Origin: Planctomycetota bacterium
Lineage (GTDB): Bacteria; Planctomycetota; Phycisphaerae; Sedimentisphaerales; Anaerobacaceae
Reading direction: 5' to 3'
Assembly (NCBI GenBank): GCA_013349615.1
Contig: DUZJ01000016.1
Location: forward strand, 1 to 53,005
DNA length: 53,005 bases
The notes under the pieces were generated by a model. It made no database searches. It was given only the letters and a program-made list of their open reading frames with translations, and was not told the DNA's origin. A program made the position numbers and the translations under genes. Shown here in pieces: positions 1-9,464 of the stretch. Each line of letters begins with the position of its first letter. Within the stretch, counting starts at the first letter, position 1.

Positions 1-1269
1 AAAAAAGGCAACCTGTATCTAACGGATTTGCAGAAACTGACCGTCTCAGAGCTGCACGATATTGCCAAGAAGGAAAACATCACAGAATACAGCGCCCTTA
101 AAAAACAGGATTTGATTTTCAGAATTCTCAAGGAGCGTATCCGCCAGAACGGCTTAATGTACGGCGAAGGCGTATTGGAAGTGCTGCCGGACGGCTATGG
201 ATTTCTGCGAAATACGGATTACAACTATCTGTCATCGTCGGACGACATCTATGTCTCACCGTCTCAAATCAGACGTTTTGGCCTGCGAACGGGAAACATC
301 GTATCCGGGCAAATCAGGCCTCCGAAGGAGTCGGAGAAGTATTTTGCTCTGCTGCGCGTCGAAGCGATTAACTATGAGCCTCCCGATAACCTTGCGGAAA
401 AGATAGTATTCAGCGATTTGACACCGCTGCATCCGGATAAACGTTTTATACTCGAGACCACATCGGAAGAGCTAAATATGCGAATATTTGATTTGGTAAC
501 TCCGGTGGGGAAGGGTCAGCGTGGGCTGATCGTTGCTTCACCGCGCACCGGCAAGACAATTCTATTGCAAAAAATGGCAAACGCCATTAGTATAAATCAT
601 CCCGACGTAAGACTGATAGTGCTGCTGATTGACGAACGGCCGGAAGAAGTTACGGAAATGCAGCGAAAAACCGCTGATGACGTTGAGGTCATAAGTTCCA
701 CCTTCGACGAACCAGCCGCACGTCACTGTCAGGTAGCCGAAGTCGTTATCGAAAAGGCAAAGCGACTTGTCGAGTACGGCGAAGATGTTGTAATTCTTCT
801 GGACTCGATAACCCGCCTTGCCCGTGCCTACAATTCCGAGGTGCCGCACTCCGGGAGAATCCTGACCGGCGGTGTCGATGCCAGCGCAATGCAGATGCCG
901 AAGAGATTTTTCGGCGCAGCAAGAAATGTAGAAGAGGGCGGTTCGCTGAGTATCTTCGCAACGGCATTGATTGAAACCGGCTCAAAGATGGACGAGGTAA
1001 TTTTCGAAGAGTTTAAGGCGACCGGAAATATGGAATTGCACCTCGACAAGAAGCTCGTTGACAGACGGACCTGGCCGGCTATTGACATCAGTCGAAGCGG
1101 AACCAGAAGGGAAGAATTGCTGCTCGACCCGAAAGAGCTTCAGCTTGTATATCGGCTGCGAAGGGTCCTCAGCGAATTAAACCAGACCGAAGCGGTCGAG
1201 CTGCTCAAAAACAGACTTTCCAAGTGCCGCACCAACGGTGAGTTCCTGATGACAATGAACCTCGATTAA
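1..1269 (+). CDS. rho: Transcription termination factor Rho (5' end cut by window edge)
   Basis: Hexameric RNA-dependent ATPase that ends transcription at Rho-dependent sites. The N-terminal Rho helical domain is visible ([10 protein letters not shown]), then the cold-shock RNA-binding domain ([23 protein letters not shown]), then the RecA-type motor with Walker A SPRTGKT near nt 538-558, [15 protein letters not shown], Walker [17 protein letters not shown] and the R-loop/arginine-finger region [16 protein letters not shown] at 28 could serve as a start, but the frame is open to base 1. The residues before it (LYLTDL) align with the beginning of E. coli Rho (MNLTEL), so the true start is probably outside the window. 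The C-terminus is complete. No large insert is visible in the part seen. Confidence 0.97.
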   Translation, partial: KKGNLYLTDLQKLTVSELHDIAKKENITEYSALKKQDLIFRILKERIRQNGLMYGEGVLEVLPDGYGFLRNTDYNYLSSSDDIYVSPSQIRRFGLRTGNIVSGQIRPPKESEKYFALLRVEAINYEPPDNLAEKIVFSDLTPLHPDKRFILETTSEELNMRIFDLVTPVGKGQRGLIVASPRTGKTILLQKMANAISINHPDVRLIVLLIDERPEEVTEMQRKTADDVEVISSTFDEPAARHCQVAEVVIEKAKRLVEYGEDVVILLDSITRLARAYNSEVPHSGRILTGGVDASAMQMPKRFFGAARNVEEGGSLSIFATALIETGSKMDEVIFEEFKATGNMELHLDKKLVDRRTWPAIDISRSGTRREELLLDPKELQLVYRLRRVLSELNQTEAVELLKNRLSKCRTNGEFLMTMNLD

Positions 1270-1334
1270 GTAACAGCGGACAGCAAACACCAAACACATA
1301 TGCCGGCCGAACAAATGCAGACTTAATGGTTTGC

Positions 1335-1363
1335 TTTACATTTCTGTCGGGCTTTGTTAAAAT
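1335..1363 (+). promoter_or_regulatory. Sigma-70 type promoter of valS
   Basis: TTTACA at 1335-1340 and TAAAAT at 1358-1363 are separated by 17 bp, about 60 bases before the valS start. Each box differs from consensus at one position. Confidence 0.65.
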
Positions 1364-1425
1364 ATCAGGTCTACGGTATATTTTTGCCGAAACTTTTATA
1401 AACAGTTGTCTAAACCGGGCAAGTT

Positions 1426-4383
1426 ATGGGTGAACAACTCTCGAAAGTTTACGAGCCTACAACGGTAGAAAAGTTGGCAAACGAAATCTGGTCTTCACGC
1501 CCGTATTTTCACGCTGAAGCATCGCCGGATAAAGGTGGGCCTGCCCGGGAACCTTATACAATCGTTATCCCGCCGCCTAACGTGACAGCCCCACTGCACG
1601 TCGGGCATGCACTGAATAATACGTTACAGGACATTCTGATTCGGTTCCGCCGGATGCAAAATTACAACACGCTATGGATGCCGGGCACCGACCACGCCGG
1701 CATCGCAACACAGACGGTCGTTGAGAAGCGAATTTTGTCAGACGAGGGCAAGCGGCGAACAGATTTCCAACGTGAGGAATTTGTCGCCCGCGTGCAGGCC
1801 TGGAAGGACGAATACGAGGCCCGGATTATTGAACAACTGCAGGCGATGGGCTGTTCGTGCGACTGGCAGCGGACCCGGTTCACGATGGACGAAGTATGCG
1901 CAAAAGCCGTGCGTGCCGCGTTCTTCAGGCTCTTTAAGGACGGACTGATTTACCGAGGCAAAAGGCTGGTCAACTGGGACCCGGCTACGCAGACGGTGCT
2001 GGCCGATGACGAGGTCGAGCATGAGACGGTGCAGGGGCATTTTTGGTACTTGCGGTATCCGCTTGCCGAACAGGTTGAGATTACAGGACAAAGCATTGAG
2101 TATGTTACTGTTGCCACTACCCGGCCTGAGACGATGCTCGGCGATACAGCCGTTGCAATGAATCCGGCAGATAAGCGTGCTGAATATCTGCTTGGTAAAA
2201 AAGTTCGGCTTCCAATCGTAGGTCGCACAATCCCTATCATTGCCGATGAGCACGTTGTTTTGCCAAATCCTGAAAGTGAAGATGAAAAAGCGAAGTTTTC
2301 GACCGGCTTTCTGAAAGTCACGCCGGCCCACGACCCGGACGACTGGGAAATTGGCCAGCGTCACAGTCTGGAAATTGTAAATGTGATGGCGCCGGACGGC
2401 TCAATCAGTAACAAATACGGCTGGGAGGACGCAACTGCCCCGGAAGCACAATCTTTACTCGGCATGGACCGATTCGAGGCACGCGAAGCCATAGTTGAAT
2501 GGTTCCGCCAGGAAAACCTTCTTGAGGACGTTCGTGAATATGTCCACGAAGTCGGGCACAGTTACCGAAGCCACGTTCCTATCGAGCCGTATCTGTCCGA
2601 CCAGTGGTATATCGCTGTCAAACAACCTATCGAGCATCTCGCAGAAAAATTCGGCTCCGGCTTAATCGAAGGTACTGATGTACCGGTAAATTCTTTAGCA
2701 GGTCTGGCTTTGAAACCGTTACTTGACGGTCGATTGCGTTTCATCCCGCAGCGTTACGCCAAGACCTATCAAAGCTGGCTGGAAAACCTCCGCGACTGGC
2801 CAATCAGCCGACAGCTTTGGTGGGGACACCGCATTCCAATATGGTCTAAACAAGGTGCTGGGGGAAGATTAAAAAATGAATTAGCTAAACACAATGACAA
2901 AGTTATCTTTGAACTTACCAGCTCAAATGATGATACAGTTACATACGCATCTGTCGCCCCAGGAAACGAAGACATTGAAAAACGGTTAGAAGATGAAGGT
3001 TGGCTGCGTGATGAAGACGTTCTTGATACGTGGTTTAGCTCAGCTCTCTGGCCGTTCAGTACGATGGGTTGGCCGGATGATACGCCGGAATTGAAAACAT
3101 TTTATCCCGGTAATGTGTTATGTACGGCCCGCGAAATCATTACGCTGTGGGTGTCACGGATGTTGATGATGGGGCAATACTGTGTCGGGGATATCCCGTT
3201 CAGGGATGTGTATATCCACGCGATGATACAGGACGGCGAAGGACGCAAGATGTCCAAGAGTCTGGGTAATGGAATCGACCCGCTGGTAGCCATTAACAGC
3301 CACGGGGCCGACGCGATGCGGTTTACTTTAGCCAGTATGACCACGGACACGCAGGACATTCGGATGCCGGTGCAGAAAATGAAGCTGCCCGATGGTCGAG
3401 AGGAGAATACGTCTCCGAAATTTGATATTGGGCGAAATTTCTGCAATAAACTCTGGAACGCCTCACGTTTTGCGCTGATGAACCTTGAGGGCATCGAGCC
3501 GGGCGCATTTGACAAGGACCAATTGGCAATCACCGACAGGTGGATTCTTTCCCGCCTGGCCAGGACCATTACCGAGACAACAAAATCATTGGAAGAATTC
3601 AAATACGCCGAGCCGTTAGCGCAACTTTACAGATTTTTCTGGAACGACTTCTGCGATTGGTATCTTGAGTCGATAAAACCGAGAATGCAGGACGAGCAAC
3701 AAAGGCCAACTGCGCAAAACGTGCTTGCATTTGTGCTTGACCGGATTTTGCGACTCTTGCATCCGTTTGTGCCGTTTATTACTGAGGGAATATTCCAGAA
3801 GCTAAATGAAATCGCTCCAGCGAGAAAACTCAAAGACCTGGCGGACAGTGAACAGGCAGAAGCACTGGTTGTTGCGCAATGGCCGAAAGGGCTAAATTCA
3901 TTGGTAAACGAGGACTCAGAAAAGCAAATTGCTCTCGTCCAGGCTGTGATTCGGACTGTGCGGGATATTAGAAACAATAGAAGCATACCACCAAAGGAGA
4001 TGTTGGTTGTATCCGCAAAATCGCAGCAGGAAACAGTTGATATTCTAAACCGAAACGCGGAACTTATCGGGCAGTTGGCCAGGTTGAAAAAGTTCGAGGC
4101 CGGAACTGCTATTGTAAAACCTCCAAAAGCTGCGGTTGCAGTCGCGGAAGCAACGGAAGTTTACGTGCATAATGCTATTGACCCGGAGGCTGAACGGGGT
4201 CGGCTTCAAAAACAAAAACAACAGCTTGACAGGGCCAAAAAGGCGACGGAGGCCAAGCTGGCAAACAATGATTTTCTTACCAAGGCCAAACCCCAAGTAG
4301 TCGAACAGGCCAGAGAAAAGCTGGCGGAGCTATCAGAACAGTTAAAGGTCGTTGAAAAACACCTTTCGGAGTTGGAGAGCTGA
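1426..4383 (+). CDS. valS: Valine--tRNA ligase
   Basis: Cytoplasmic class I aminoacyl-tRNA synthetase that charges tRNA-Val. The HIGH signature is HVGH at residues 58-61 (within PPPNVTAPLHVGHALNN) and the KMSKS loop is GRKMSKSLGNGIDPL near residue 607. Between them lie the CP1 editing domain (ATTRPETMLGDTAVAMNP, KVTPAHDPDDW) and the WWGHRIP and DVLDTWFSSALWPFS motifs. The anticodon-binding domain (WNDFCDWYLE) follows, then the C-terminal coiled coil typical of ValS (residues about 915-985, rich in K/E/Q). The 985-aa length is slightly above the usual 880-950 because of modest insertions. The ATG at 1426 follows a good promoter, but no strong Shine-Dalgarno is visible. Confidence 0.98.
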   Translation: MGEQLSKVYEPTTVEKLANEIWSSRPYFHAEASPDKGGPAREPYTIVIPPPNVTAPLHVGHALNNTLQDILIRFRRMQNYNTLWMPGTDHAGIATQTVVEKRILSDEGKRRTDFQREEFVARVQAWKDEYEARIIEQLQAMGCSCDWQRTRFTMDEVCAKAVRAAFFRLFKDGLIYRGKRLVNWDPATQTVLADDEVEHETVQGHFWYLRYPLAEQVEITGQSIEYVTVATTRPETMLGDTAVAMNPADKRAEYLLGKKVRLPIVGRTIPIIADEHVVLPNPESEDEKAKFSTGFLKVTPAHDPDDWEIGQRHSLEIVNVMAPDGSISNKYGWEDATAPEAQSLLGMDRFEAREAIVEWFRQENLLEDVREYVHEVGHSYRSHVPIEPYLSDQWYIAVKQPIEHLAEKFGSGLIEGTDVPVNSLAGLALKPLLDGRLRFIPQRYAKTYQSWLENLRDWPISRQLWWGHRIPIWSKQGAGGRLKNELAKHNDKVIFELTSSNDDTVTYASVAPGNEDIEKRLEDEGWLRDEDVLDTWFSSALWPFSTMGWPDDTPELKTFYPGNVLCTAREIITLWVSRMLMMGQYCVGDIPFRDVYIHAMIQDGEGRKMSKSLGNGIDPLVAINSHGADAMRFTLASMTTDTQDIRMPVQKMKLPDGREENTSPKFDIGRNFCNKLWNASRFALMNLEGIEPGAFDKDQLAITDRWILSRLARTITETTKSLEEFKYAEPLAQLYRFFWNDFCDWYLESIKPRMQDEQQRPTAQNVLAFVLDRILRLLHPFVPFITEGIFQKLNEIAPARKLKDLADSEQAEALVVAQWPKGLNSLVNEDSEKQIALVQAVIRTVRDIRNNRSIPPKEMLVVSAKSQQETVDILNRNAELIGQLARLKKFEAGTAIVKPPKAAVAVAEATEVYVHNAIDPEAERGRLQKQKQQLDRAKKATEAKLANNDFLTKAKPQVVEQAREKLAELSEQLKVVEKHLSELES

Positions 4384-4404
4384 TTTAGTAAAGGCGGTGC
4401 CAAA

Positions 4405-4800
4405 ATGGATATCGAAATGGAATTGTCGCGTATAATCATCAACGAAACTTCCGACCAGCAGATAATTGTCTTGAAAGAGCGTCACGGGCACCGCAGTTTC
4501 CCCATCGTTATCGGCATAGTTGAAATTTTCGCAATCGATCGTCGGTTAAAGGGCATCAAGCCCCCTCGTCCGATGACACACGATTTATTGGACGGTGTAA
4601 TTAAGAGCCTCGGCGCTAAAATAGAAAAGATAGTTATAAATGACCTGCGCAATCATACATTTTACGCAAAGATACACCTAAGCTCGAACGGGCGGACCGT
4701 CAAAATTGATTCCCGGCCTTCCGATGCAATTGCATTAGGAACGGCGTCAAATACCCCTATTTATGTTGCTGAGCACGTCCTGGAGAAGACTTCCGAGTAA
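4405..4800 (+). CDS. DUF151 / bifunctional nuclease domain protein
   Basis: A 131-aa protein of the BFN (DUF151) family. The family hallmarks are visible: an N-terminal beta strand with ILKER, the FPIVIGIVEI segment, THDLLDGVIKSLGAKIEKIVINDL, the strand TFYAKIHL and the signature DSRPSDAIALG. Family members have been reported as nucleases, and many are only assumed to be. It lies 21 nt behind valS with a GGCGG-like sequence before the ATG, so it is probably cotranscribed with valS. Its last 44 bases overlap the 3' end of the convergent lspA gene. Confidence 0.9.
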   Translation: MDIEMELSRIIINETSDQQIIVLKERHGHRSFPIVIGIVEIFAIDRRLKGIKPPRPMTHDLLDGVIKSLGAKIEKIVINDLRNHTFYAKIHLSSNGRTVKIDSRPSDAIALGTASNTPIYVAEHVLEKTSE

Positions 4801-5269
4801 AAAAGGCAGAAAAAAACATCAGCCCGACACCTATACAAAGCAGACCGTCGGCGACATTGAAAGCAGGCCAATGTTTACCCGGCCAGTACACAACGTCAAT
4901 GAAGTCACGCACTGACCCATCGTTATTAAATATTCTGTCGTAAAGATTTCCACAAACGCCGGCGGCAAAAAGACCAAGGGCAATGTGAACTAATCTTCGT
5001 TCAGTCCCGCTGAAAAGAAAAATCCAAAAGATTACCATCAATGCGATGACGGAAACGCCTACTAACAGGTAACGCTGTCCGGCTGCTATTCCAAAGGCGG
5101 CCCCGGGATTTCTTGCTTCAACCAGTCTCAGAAAACCATCTATAATTGAAATGCTATTGCTTTGCTGTTGATGCAGCCACTGGAATACCGCTCTTTTACT
5201 CCACAAATCCAGCGTTATACCGACTGCCATTAAAGGCCAGAAGATAAGGTGTGCTTCCAGGCCCGGCAT
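4757..5269 (-). CDS. lspA: Lipoprotein signal peptidase (signal peptidase II)
   Basis: Inner-membrane aspartyl protease that cleaves prolipoprotein signal peptides before the lipidated Cys. Four hydrophobic segments are visible, plus the conserved motifs GNLYDR, VRDFIDVV (first catalytic Asp) and FNVADG (second catalytic Asp). The frame is open upstream to an ATG at 5380, but that extension runs across a terminator hairpin (5322-5350). The ATG at 5269 has GAGG seven bases upstream and gives 170 aa, the normal family length, so it is preferred. The C-terminus overlaps the convergent DUF151 gene by 44 bases. The TPR lipoprotein next door (lipobox FSTGC) would be a substrate. Confidence 0.95.
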   Translation of the reverse strand: MPGLEAHLIFWPLMAVGITLDLWSKRAVFQWLHQQQSNSISIIDGFLRLVEARNPGAAFGIAAGQRYLLVGVSVIALMVIFWIFLFSGTERRLVHIALGLFAAGVCGNLYDRIFNNDGSVRDFIDVVYWPGKHWPAFNVADGLLCIGVGLMFFSAFFTRKSSPGRAQQHK

Positions 5270-5321
5270 ACTAACGCCTCGCCCAAACGGGGCGCAGCGA
5301 AGTGATTTCTCGGTACGGGAC

Positions 5322-5350
5322 AAAAAAGCCCGGCCTGAACTCGGCCGGGC
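5322..5350 (-). terminator. Rho-independent terminator of the TPR lipoprotein gene
   Basis: An 8-bp perfect GC stem (GCCCGGCC/GGCCGGGC at 5328-5335 and 5343-5350) with a 7-base loop. On the minus strand it is followed by six T (5322-5327). It lies 52 bases past the stop of the 5402-7024 gene and before the preferred lspA start. Confidence 0.85.
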
Positions 5351-5401
5351 ACTACTTTCTTCTTTCTTCGGCTCCGTCATAATCAGCGTTTAGCCAATCT
5401 G

Positions 5402-7024
5402 CTATTTATTATCCTTCGAATACATCCCTATAAATTTAAGTAGCCTCTCCCGATGAGGTTGGTCCGGCTTGATGTCCAAAGACAAACGCCAGTGCGAGAC
5501 CGCCCTGGACCGCAGTTCTGTCTTTAGCAGCTCATCCTCAATAGTCTTATCAATTGCCTTCATCATATAGGCAACACCGATGCCCCTTTGTGCTTCCCAA
5601 TCGGCATCATTTATCTCAATCGCCCTGCTGTAACTTTCTATTGCCTTGTCCAGCTCATCAAGTCGCAGATAACAATATCCAAGATATTGACAGGCGGCGC
5701 CATTTTCAGGTTGGATTTGTATCACTGATGTTAACAGCTCTTTTGCCGGCTCATTTTGATTAGTGTTTAGATACGCAACCGCCAGAGAAGTCATAATCGC
5801 AGGGTTATTATGGTCTATTTCCAGTACTCGTTTATATGACAGGACAGCCTGTTCATAGTTTTTTTGCGATTCATAAATACCGCCAAGCCCCTTATGTGCT
5901 TCCCAATCGTTATCATTTATCTCGACCGCCCTGCTGTAACTTTCCCTTGCCTTGTTCGGCTCATCAAGTCGCAGATAACAAAACCCAAGATGTTTGTAGG
6001 CGGTACCATTACCAGGTTGGATTTGTATCACTGCTGTTAACAGCTCTTTGGCCGGCTCATATTGTTCAGTGTGTATATACGCAACCGCCAGAGAATTCAT
6101 AATCTCCGGGCTGTTACGGTTTATTTCCAGCGCTCGTTTATACGAGATGATGGCCTGTTCATAGTTCTTTTGTGATTCATAAATGCCTCCAAGCCCCTTA
6201 TGTGCTTCCCAATCGTTATCATTTATCTCGACCGCCCTGCTGTAACTCATCTTTGCTTTGTTCGGGTCATCAAGCTGCAGATAACAATATCCAAGATACC
6301 GATAGGCAGTACCATTGTCCGGTTGGATTTGTATCACTGCTGTTAACAGCTCTTTTGCCGGCTCATTGTAATTGGTGTTTAGATACGCAACTGCCAGAGA
6401 AGTCATAATCCCCGGGTTGTTACTGTCTATTTCCAGCGCACGCTTATAGGAGCGAATAGCCTGGTCATAGTTTTTTTGCGATTCATAGATATGGCCAAGC
6501 ATCTTTTGGATTTCGTTCACCTTTGGATTGAGCTGTTCTGCTCGGCCCGCTGCCGCCAATGCGTTGGTGTAGTCCTTGATTTCATAGTAGCATTTGGCGG
6601 CATTTATATGCGCTTCCAGATGGTCCGGCTTAAGCTCACAGGCCCTGCTGTATGCCTTGACCGCCAATGCAAATCTTTTCAAAATCTGGTAAACCCGTCC
6701 AAGATTGAAATAATCTTTGAAAGACCGGGGGTTTAGCTCTGTTGCCTTTTCGTAGGACACAGCGCTTTTTTCATAATCCTTTGTTTCCTGATAGATGTCG
6801 CCAAGCAACGAATAGGCCGATGGAAGGTGCTCGTTTAATTGTACAGCCGAGTTGAGCCTTTCGATGGCCATTTTATTCTCCCCGAGCTCTTTGAGCATTA
6901 CGCCATCGATATAAAAATCAATCGCCTTGGCCTGTTGCTGCTCCTCACAGCCTGTAGAAAATAACAGGATTACGCCTGTCAGGCTTATGCAGATTCCAAG
7001 ATATATTCTCATTTTATAAGACAT
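5402..7024 (-). CDS. TPR-repeat lipoprotein
   Basis: A 540-aa protein with a lipoprotein signal (charged start, hydrophobic core, lipobox LFSTGC, lipidated Cys near residue 26), so it is anchored in a membrane facing the periplasm. The rest is a continuous run of about 14 tetratricopeptide repeats of 34 aa (AYSLLGDIYQE, DYFNLGRVYQI, AHKGLGGIYES and similar), which usually form protein-docking solenoids. Three consecutive 102-aa blocks (three TPRs each) are nearly identical in protein and DNA, including the shared segment EINDNDWEAHKGLGGIYE. This points to recent internal duplication. It has its own consensus promoter and a terminator. The binding partner is unknown. Confidence 0.9.
   Translation of the reverse strand: MSYKMRIYLGICISLTGVILLFSTGCEEQQQAKAIDFYIDGVMLKELGENKMAIERLNSAVQLNEHLPSAYSLLGDIYQETKDYEKSAVSYEKATELNPRSFKDYFNLGRVYQILKRFALAVKAYSRACELKPDHLEAHINAAKCYYEIKDYTNALAAAGRAEQLNPKVNEIQKMLGHIYESQKNYDQAIRSYKRALEIDSNNPGIMTSLAVAYLNTNYNEPAKELLTAVIQIQPDNGTAYRYLGYCYLQLDDPNKAKMSYSRAVEINDNDWEAHKGLGGIYESQKNYEQAIISYKRALEINRNSPEIMNSLAVAYIHTEQYEPAKELLTAVIQIQPGNGTAYKHLGFCYLRLDEPNKARESYSRAVEINDNDWEAHKGLGGIYESQKNYEQAVLSYKRVLEIDHNNPAIMTSLAVAYLNTNQNEPAKELLTSVIQIQPENGAACQYLGYCYLRLDELDKAIESYSRAIEINDADWEAQRGIGVAYMMKAIDKTIEDELLKTELRSRAVSHWRLSLDIKPDQPHRERLLKFIGMYSKDNK
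5560..6480 (-). repeat. Tandem 306-bp intragenic repeats (3 copies)
   Basis: The segment coding for DWEAHKGLGGIYESQKNYEQA recurs at about 306-bp spacing (near 5850, 6155 and 6465 on the plus strand, last copy partly diverged). Long stretches of near-identical DNA are seen. The unit is three TPRs (102 codons). Confidence 0.8.
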
Positions 7025-7106
7025 ATATATTCCCTTTCATTATATCCGGACGTCTCTGCCGGCACTATTTACAAACACCTGGCAAAGAAATTCTTAATCA
7101 GCGGCA

Positions 7107-7134
7107 ATTATACCACAGCAGCCATCACTGTCAA
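7107..7134 (-). promoter_or_regulatory. Consensus sigma-70 promoter of the TPR lipoprotein gene
   Basis: On the minus strand TTGACA (7134-7129) and TATAAT (7112-7107) are separated by 16 bp. Both boxes match consensus perfectly. The gene start at 7024 has GAAAGGG seven bases upstream. Confidence 0.8.
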
Positions 7135-7181
7135 AACTTTTAGCGACCCAAAGATTTCATTTTCGAGCGTTTTTTCAATGT

Positions 7182-7210
7182 TTGACATTTTTAACGCACC
7201 TCTATATTAT
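7182..7210 (+). promoter_or_regulatory. Sigma-70 promoter of gpmI
   Basis: TTGACA (7182-7187), a 17-bp spacer and TATTAT (7205-7210). It is divergent from the promoter at 7107-7134, with the two -35 boxes about 50 bp apart. It leaves a leader of about 65 bases before gpmI. Confidence 0.75.
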
Positions 7211-7280
7211 ATCGGCTTAATAACTAAGAAGGTAAAGTACGGATAGCTTACTTTTGTAGTTCGTATGTGAAAGGTCCTTC

Positions 7281-8855
7281 ATGGCAAGACAAAAACCGGT
7301 TTTGAAGAACAAGCCATTCATTCTAATTATCCGTGACGGCTGGGGTTACAATCCAAACCCGGATGAGGATGAATATAATGCCGTCAAGTGTGCCAACACA
7401 CCGGTGGACGATATGCTAATGGCGGAGTACCCAAACTGCGTTATCCATACCAGCGGCGAAGATGTGGGCCTCCCGGACGGGACGATGGGCAATAGTGAAG
7501 TAGGCCATCAAAACATCGGAGCCGGCAGAATCGTCCCCCAGGAATCTGTAAGAATCAGCAGAGCCATTCGCGACGGGTCATTTTTCGAGAATAAGGAATT
7601 TCTGAATTTAATCAAATATGTAAAAAACAACAACGGCAAAATGCACCTTATGGGCCTGTGCAGCGATATTGGCGTGCACTCACTATTGGACCACTTGTAC
7701 GGCCTGCTTGAGCTGGCAAAAAGAAACGATGTAACGGATATTTTCATCCACGCCTTTACTGATGGCAGGGATTCGCCGCCGAATAGTGGCGCAGAATACA
7801 TAGCCGATATCGAGAAAAAAGCCCGGGAAATAGGAGTGGGCACAATCGCAAGTGTAATGGGCAGATTCTATGCGATGGACCGCGACAGCCGGTGGGACCG
7901 TGTGCAAAAGGCATACGAATGTATGCGGACCGGCAAAGGCCTTAAAGCCGCCACGGCAGCAGAGGCTGTTGCCAAAAGTTATGAAAAAGATGTGACGGAT
8001 GAATTTATCGAGCCAACCTGTATTGTTAATAGTGAAAATGAACCTTTAGCCACTATCGAGGACGGCGACGGCGTGATATTCTTCAACTTCCGCGGCGACA
8101 GACCTCGTGAAATCACGAGGGCATTCATTCAGTCAGACTTCAAGGAATTTGCCAGGCCAACCAGGGCAAATATATATTACGTTTGTATGACAGAGTACGA
8201 TGCATCGCTGCCGGTGCCGGTGGCGTTTCAAAAGCCGCCAAAAATGAAAAATATCCTCGGAGCATACTGGGGCTCTCTGGGCCTGAAAGAATTTCGCTGT
8301 GCCGAGACGGAAAAATATGCTCATGTCACCTTCTTCTTCAATGATTACACCGAAAAGCCCTTCACGGGCGAAGACAGACAAATAGTGCCCTCGCCGCGAG
8401 TCCGGACTTACGACTTAAAGCCGGAGATGAGCGCTTACGAGGTTGCCGATGTTGTACTGCAGAGGCTGGACTCGAACAAGTACGATGTAGTAGTGGTCAA
8501 TTTCGCCAATCCTGATATGGTTGGCCATACCGGCGTATTGGAAGCTGCGGTTAAAGCGGCTGAGACGGTCGATGAGTGCGTGGGCAGAGTTCTTGAGAAA
8601 GTTAAAAGCCTGGGCGGCAGAGGTATAATTACCGCTGACCACGGCAACTTTGAAAAAATGTGGGACATAGAAAAGAATCAGCCGCATACCGCGCATACTG
8701 TCGGTGACGTGCCTTTGATTGTTTTCGATGAGCGCTACAAAAACAGAAAACTGCGGGAAGGCGGAAGATTAGCCGACGTAGGCCCTACCTTGCTGGGAAT
8801 GATGGGACTGCCGCAGCCTGAAGAAATGACCGGACAATCGCTGTTTGAGAAATAA
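7281..8855 (+). CDS. gpmI: 2,3-bisphosphoglycerate-independent phosphoglycerate mutase
   Basis: Glycolytic/gluconeogenic enzyme that interconverts 3- and 2-phosphoglycerate with two metal ions and a phosphoserine intermediate. The N-terminal metal site (ILIIRDGWGYNPNP), the catalytic serine motif MGNSEVGHQNIGAGR, HAFTDGRDSPP, FFNFRGDRPREI, the second metal cluster NFANPDMVGHTG and TADHGNFEKM are all present, followed by HTAHTVGDVPLI. The length of 524 aa is normal. The ATG at 7281 follows AAAGG. The next gene starts 6 nt after the stop, so the zeta-toxin-like gene is probably read through from this promoter. Confidence 0.98.
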   Translation: MARQKPVLKNKPFILIIRDGWGYNPNPDEDEYNAVKCANTPVDDMLMAEYPNCVIHTSGEDVGLPDGTMGNSEVGHQNIGAGRIVPQESVRISRAIRDGSFFENKEFLNLIKYVKNNNGKMHLMGLCSDIGVHSLLDHLYGLLELAKRNDVTDIFIHAFTDGRDSPPNSGAEYIADIEKKAREIGVGTIASVMGRFYAMDRDSRWDRVQKAYECMRTGKGLKAATAAEAVAKSYEKDVTDEFIEPTCIVNSENEPLATIEDGDGVIFFNFRGDRPREITRAFIQSDFKEFARPTRANIYYVCMTEYDASLPVPVAFQKPPKMKNILGAYWGSLGLKEFRCAETEKYAHVTFFFNDYTEKPFTGEDRQIVPSPRVRTYDLKPEMSAYEVADVVLQRLDSNKYDVVVVNFANPDMVGHTGVLEAAVKAAETVDECVGRVLEKVKSLGGRGIITADHGNFEKMWDIEKNQPHTAHTVGDVPLIVFDERYKNRKLREGGRLADVGPTLLGMMGLPQPEEMTGQSLFEK

Positions 8856-8861
8856 TATCTG

Positions 8862-9464
8862 GTGGGGAAAAAACGAAAACCAACTTGTTTTATTATTGCA
8901 GGTCCAAACGGTGCAGGAAAAACCACATTTGCATTACGCTATTTGCCGCAAATAGCAGGCTGCCGCAACTTTGTCAATGCTGACCTTATTGCTTATGGTA
9001 TTTCGCCTTTTGACTCGTTATCGGCTCAATATGAAGCCGGCCGTATTTTTCTTCGCCAGATATATGCAAATATCGACAAGCGGGTAGATTTTGCTTTTGA
9101 AACGACATTGGCAGGCCGAAGCCATATTAACCTGCTGAAAAAACTCAGACAAGACGGCTGGCAAATTGTCCTTTTTTTCTTGTGGATACCTGATGCAGCT
9201 TTTTCAAAAAGCCGAATTCGTGAGCGAGTCAAACACGGCGGACATAATATTCCTGATGATGCAATCTACCGCCGCTTTCCTCGTGTAATGCAAAATTTCA
9301 TAAAAATTTACATTCCTCTTTGTGATAAAGTGATTTGTTATGATAATTCAAGGCCTGATCCGGTTCCTGTTTTTCGACAGGACAACAAAGGCAAGCACAT
9401 TTTGAATCAGGATATATACGCAAACATTTTGAGGCAATCAGATGACTACAAAGCAAACCGATAA
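8862..9464 (+). CDS. Zeta-toxin-like P-loop kinase
   Basis: A 200-aa P-loop NTPase of the zeta toxin/AAA_33 type. Walker A is AGPNGAGKTTFA (residues about 13-24), followed by the family motif NADLIAYGISPF, FAFETTLAGRSH, an arginine-rich lid (SRIRERVKHGGHNIPDDAIYRRF) and the late VICYDNS strand. Zeta proteins phosphorylate UDP-N-acetylglucosamine and poison wall synthesis; for this shorter branch the substrate is not established. It starts with GTG 6 nt after gpmI. A 58-aa reading frame overlaps its 3' end by 23 bases. No epsilon-like gene lies upstream. A metabolic kinase role is possible. Confidence 0.75.
   Translation: MGKKRKPTCFIIAGPNGAGKTTFALRYLPQIAGCRNFVNADLIAYGISPFDSLSAQYEAGRIFLRQIYANIDKRVDFAFETTLAGRSHINLLKKLRQDGWQIVLFFLWIPDAAFSKSRIRERVKHGGHNIPDDAIYRRFPRVMQNFIKIYIPLCDKVICYDNSRPDPVPVFRQDNKGKHILNQDIYANILRQSDDYKANR

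Noticed and set aside
5554..6736. Plus-strand open frames across the TPR gene
   Set aside because: They are antisense shadows of the repeat DNA, with repeated Pro/His/Leu composition and no start signals.
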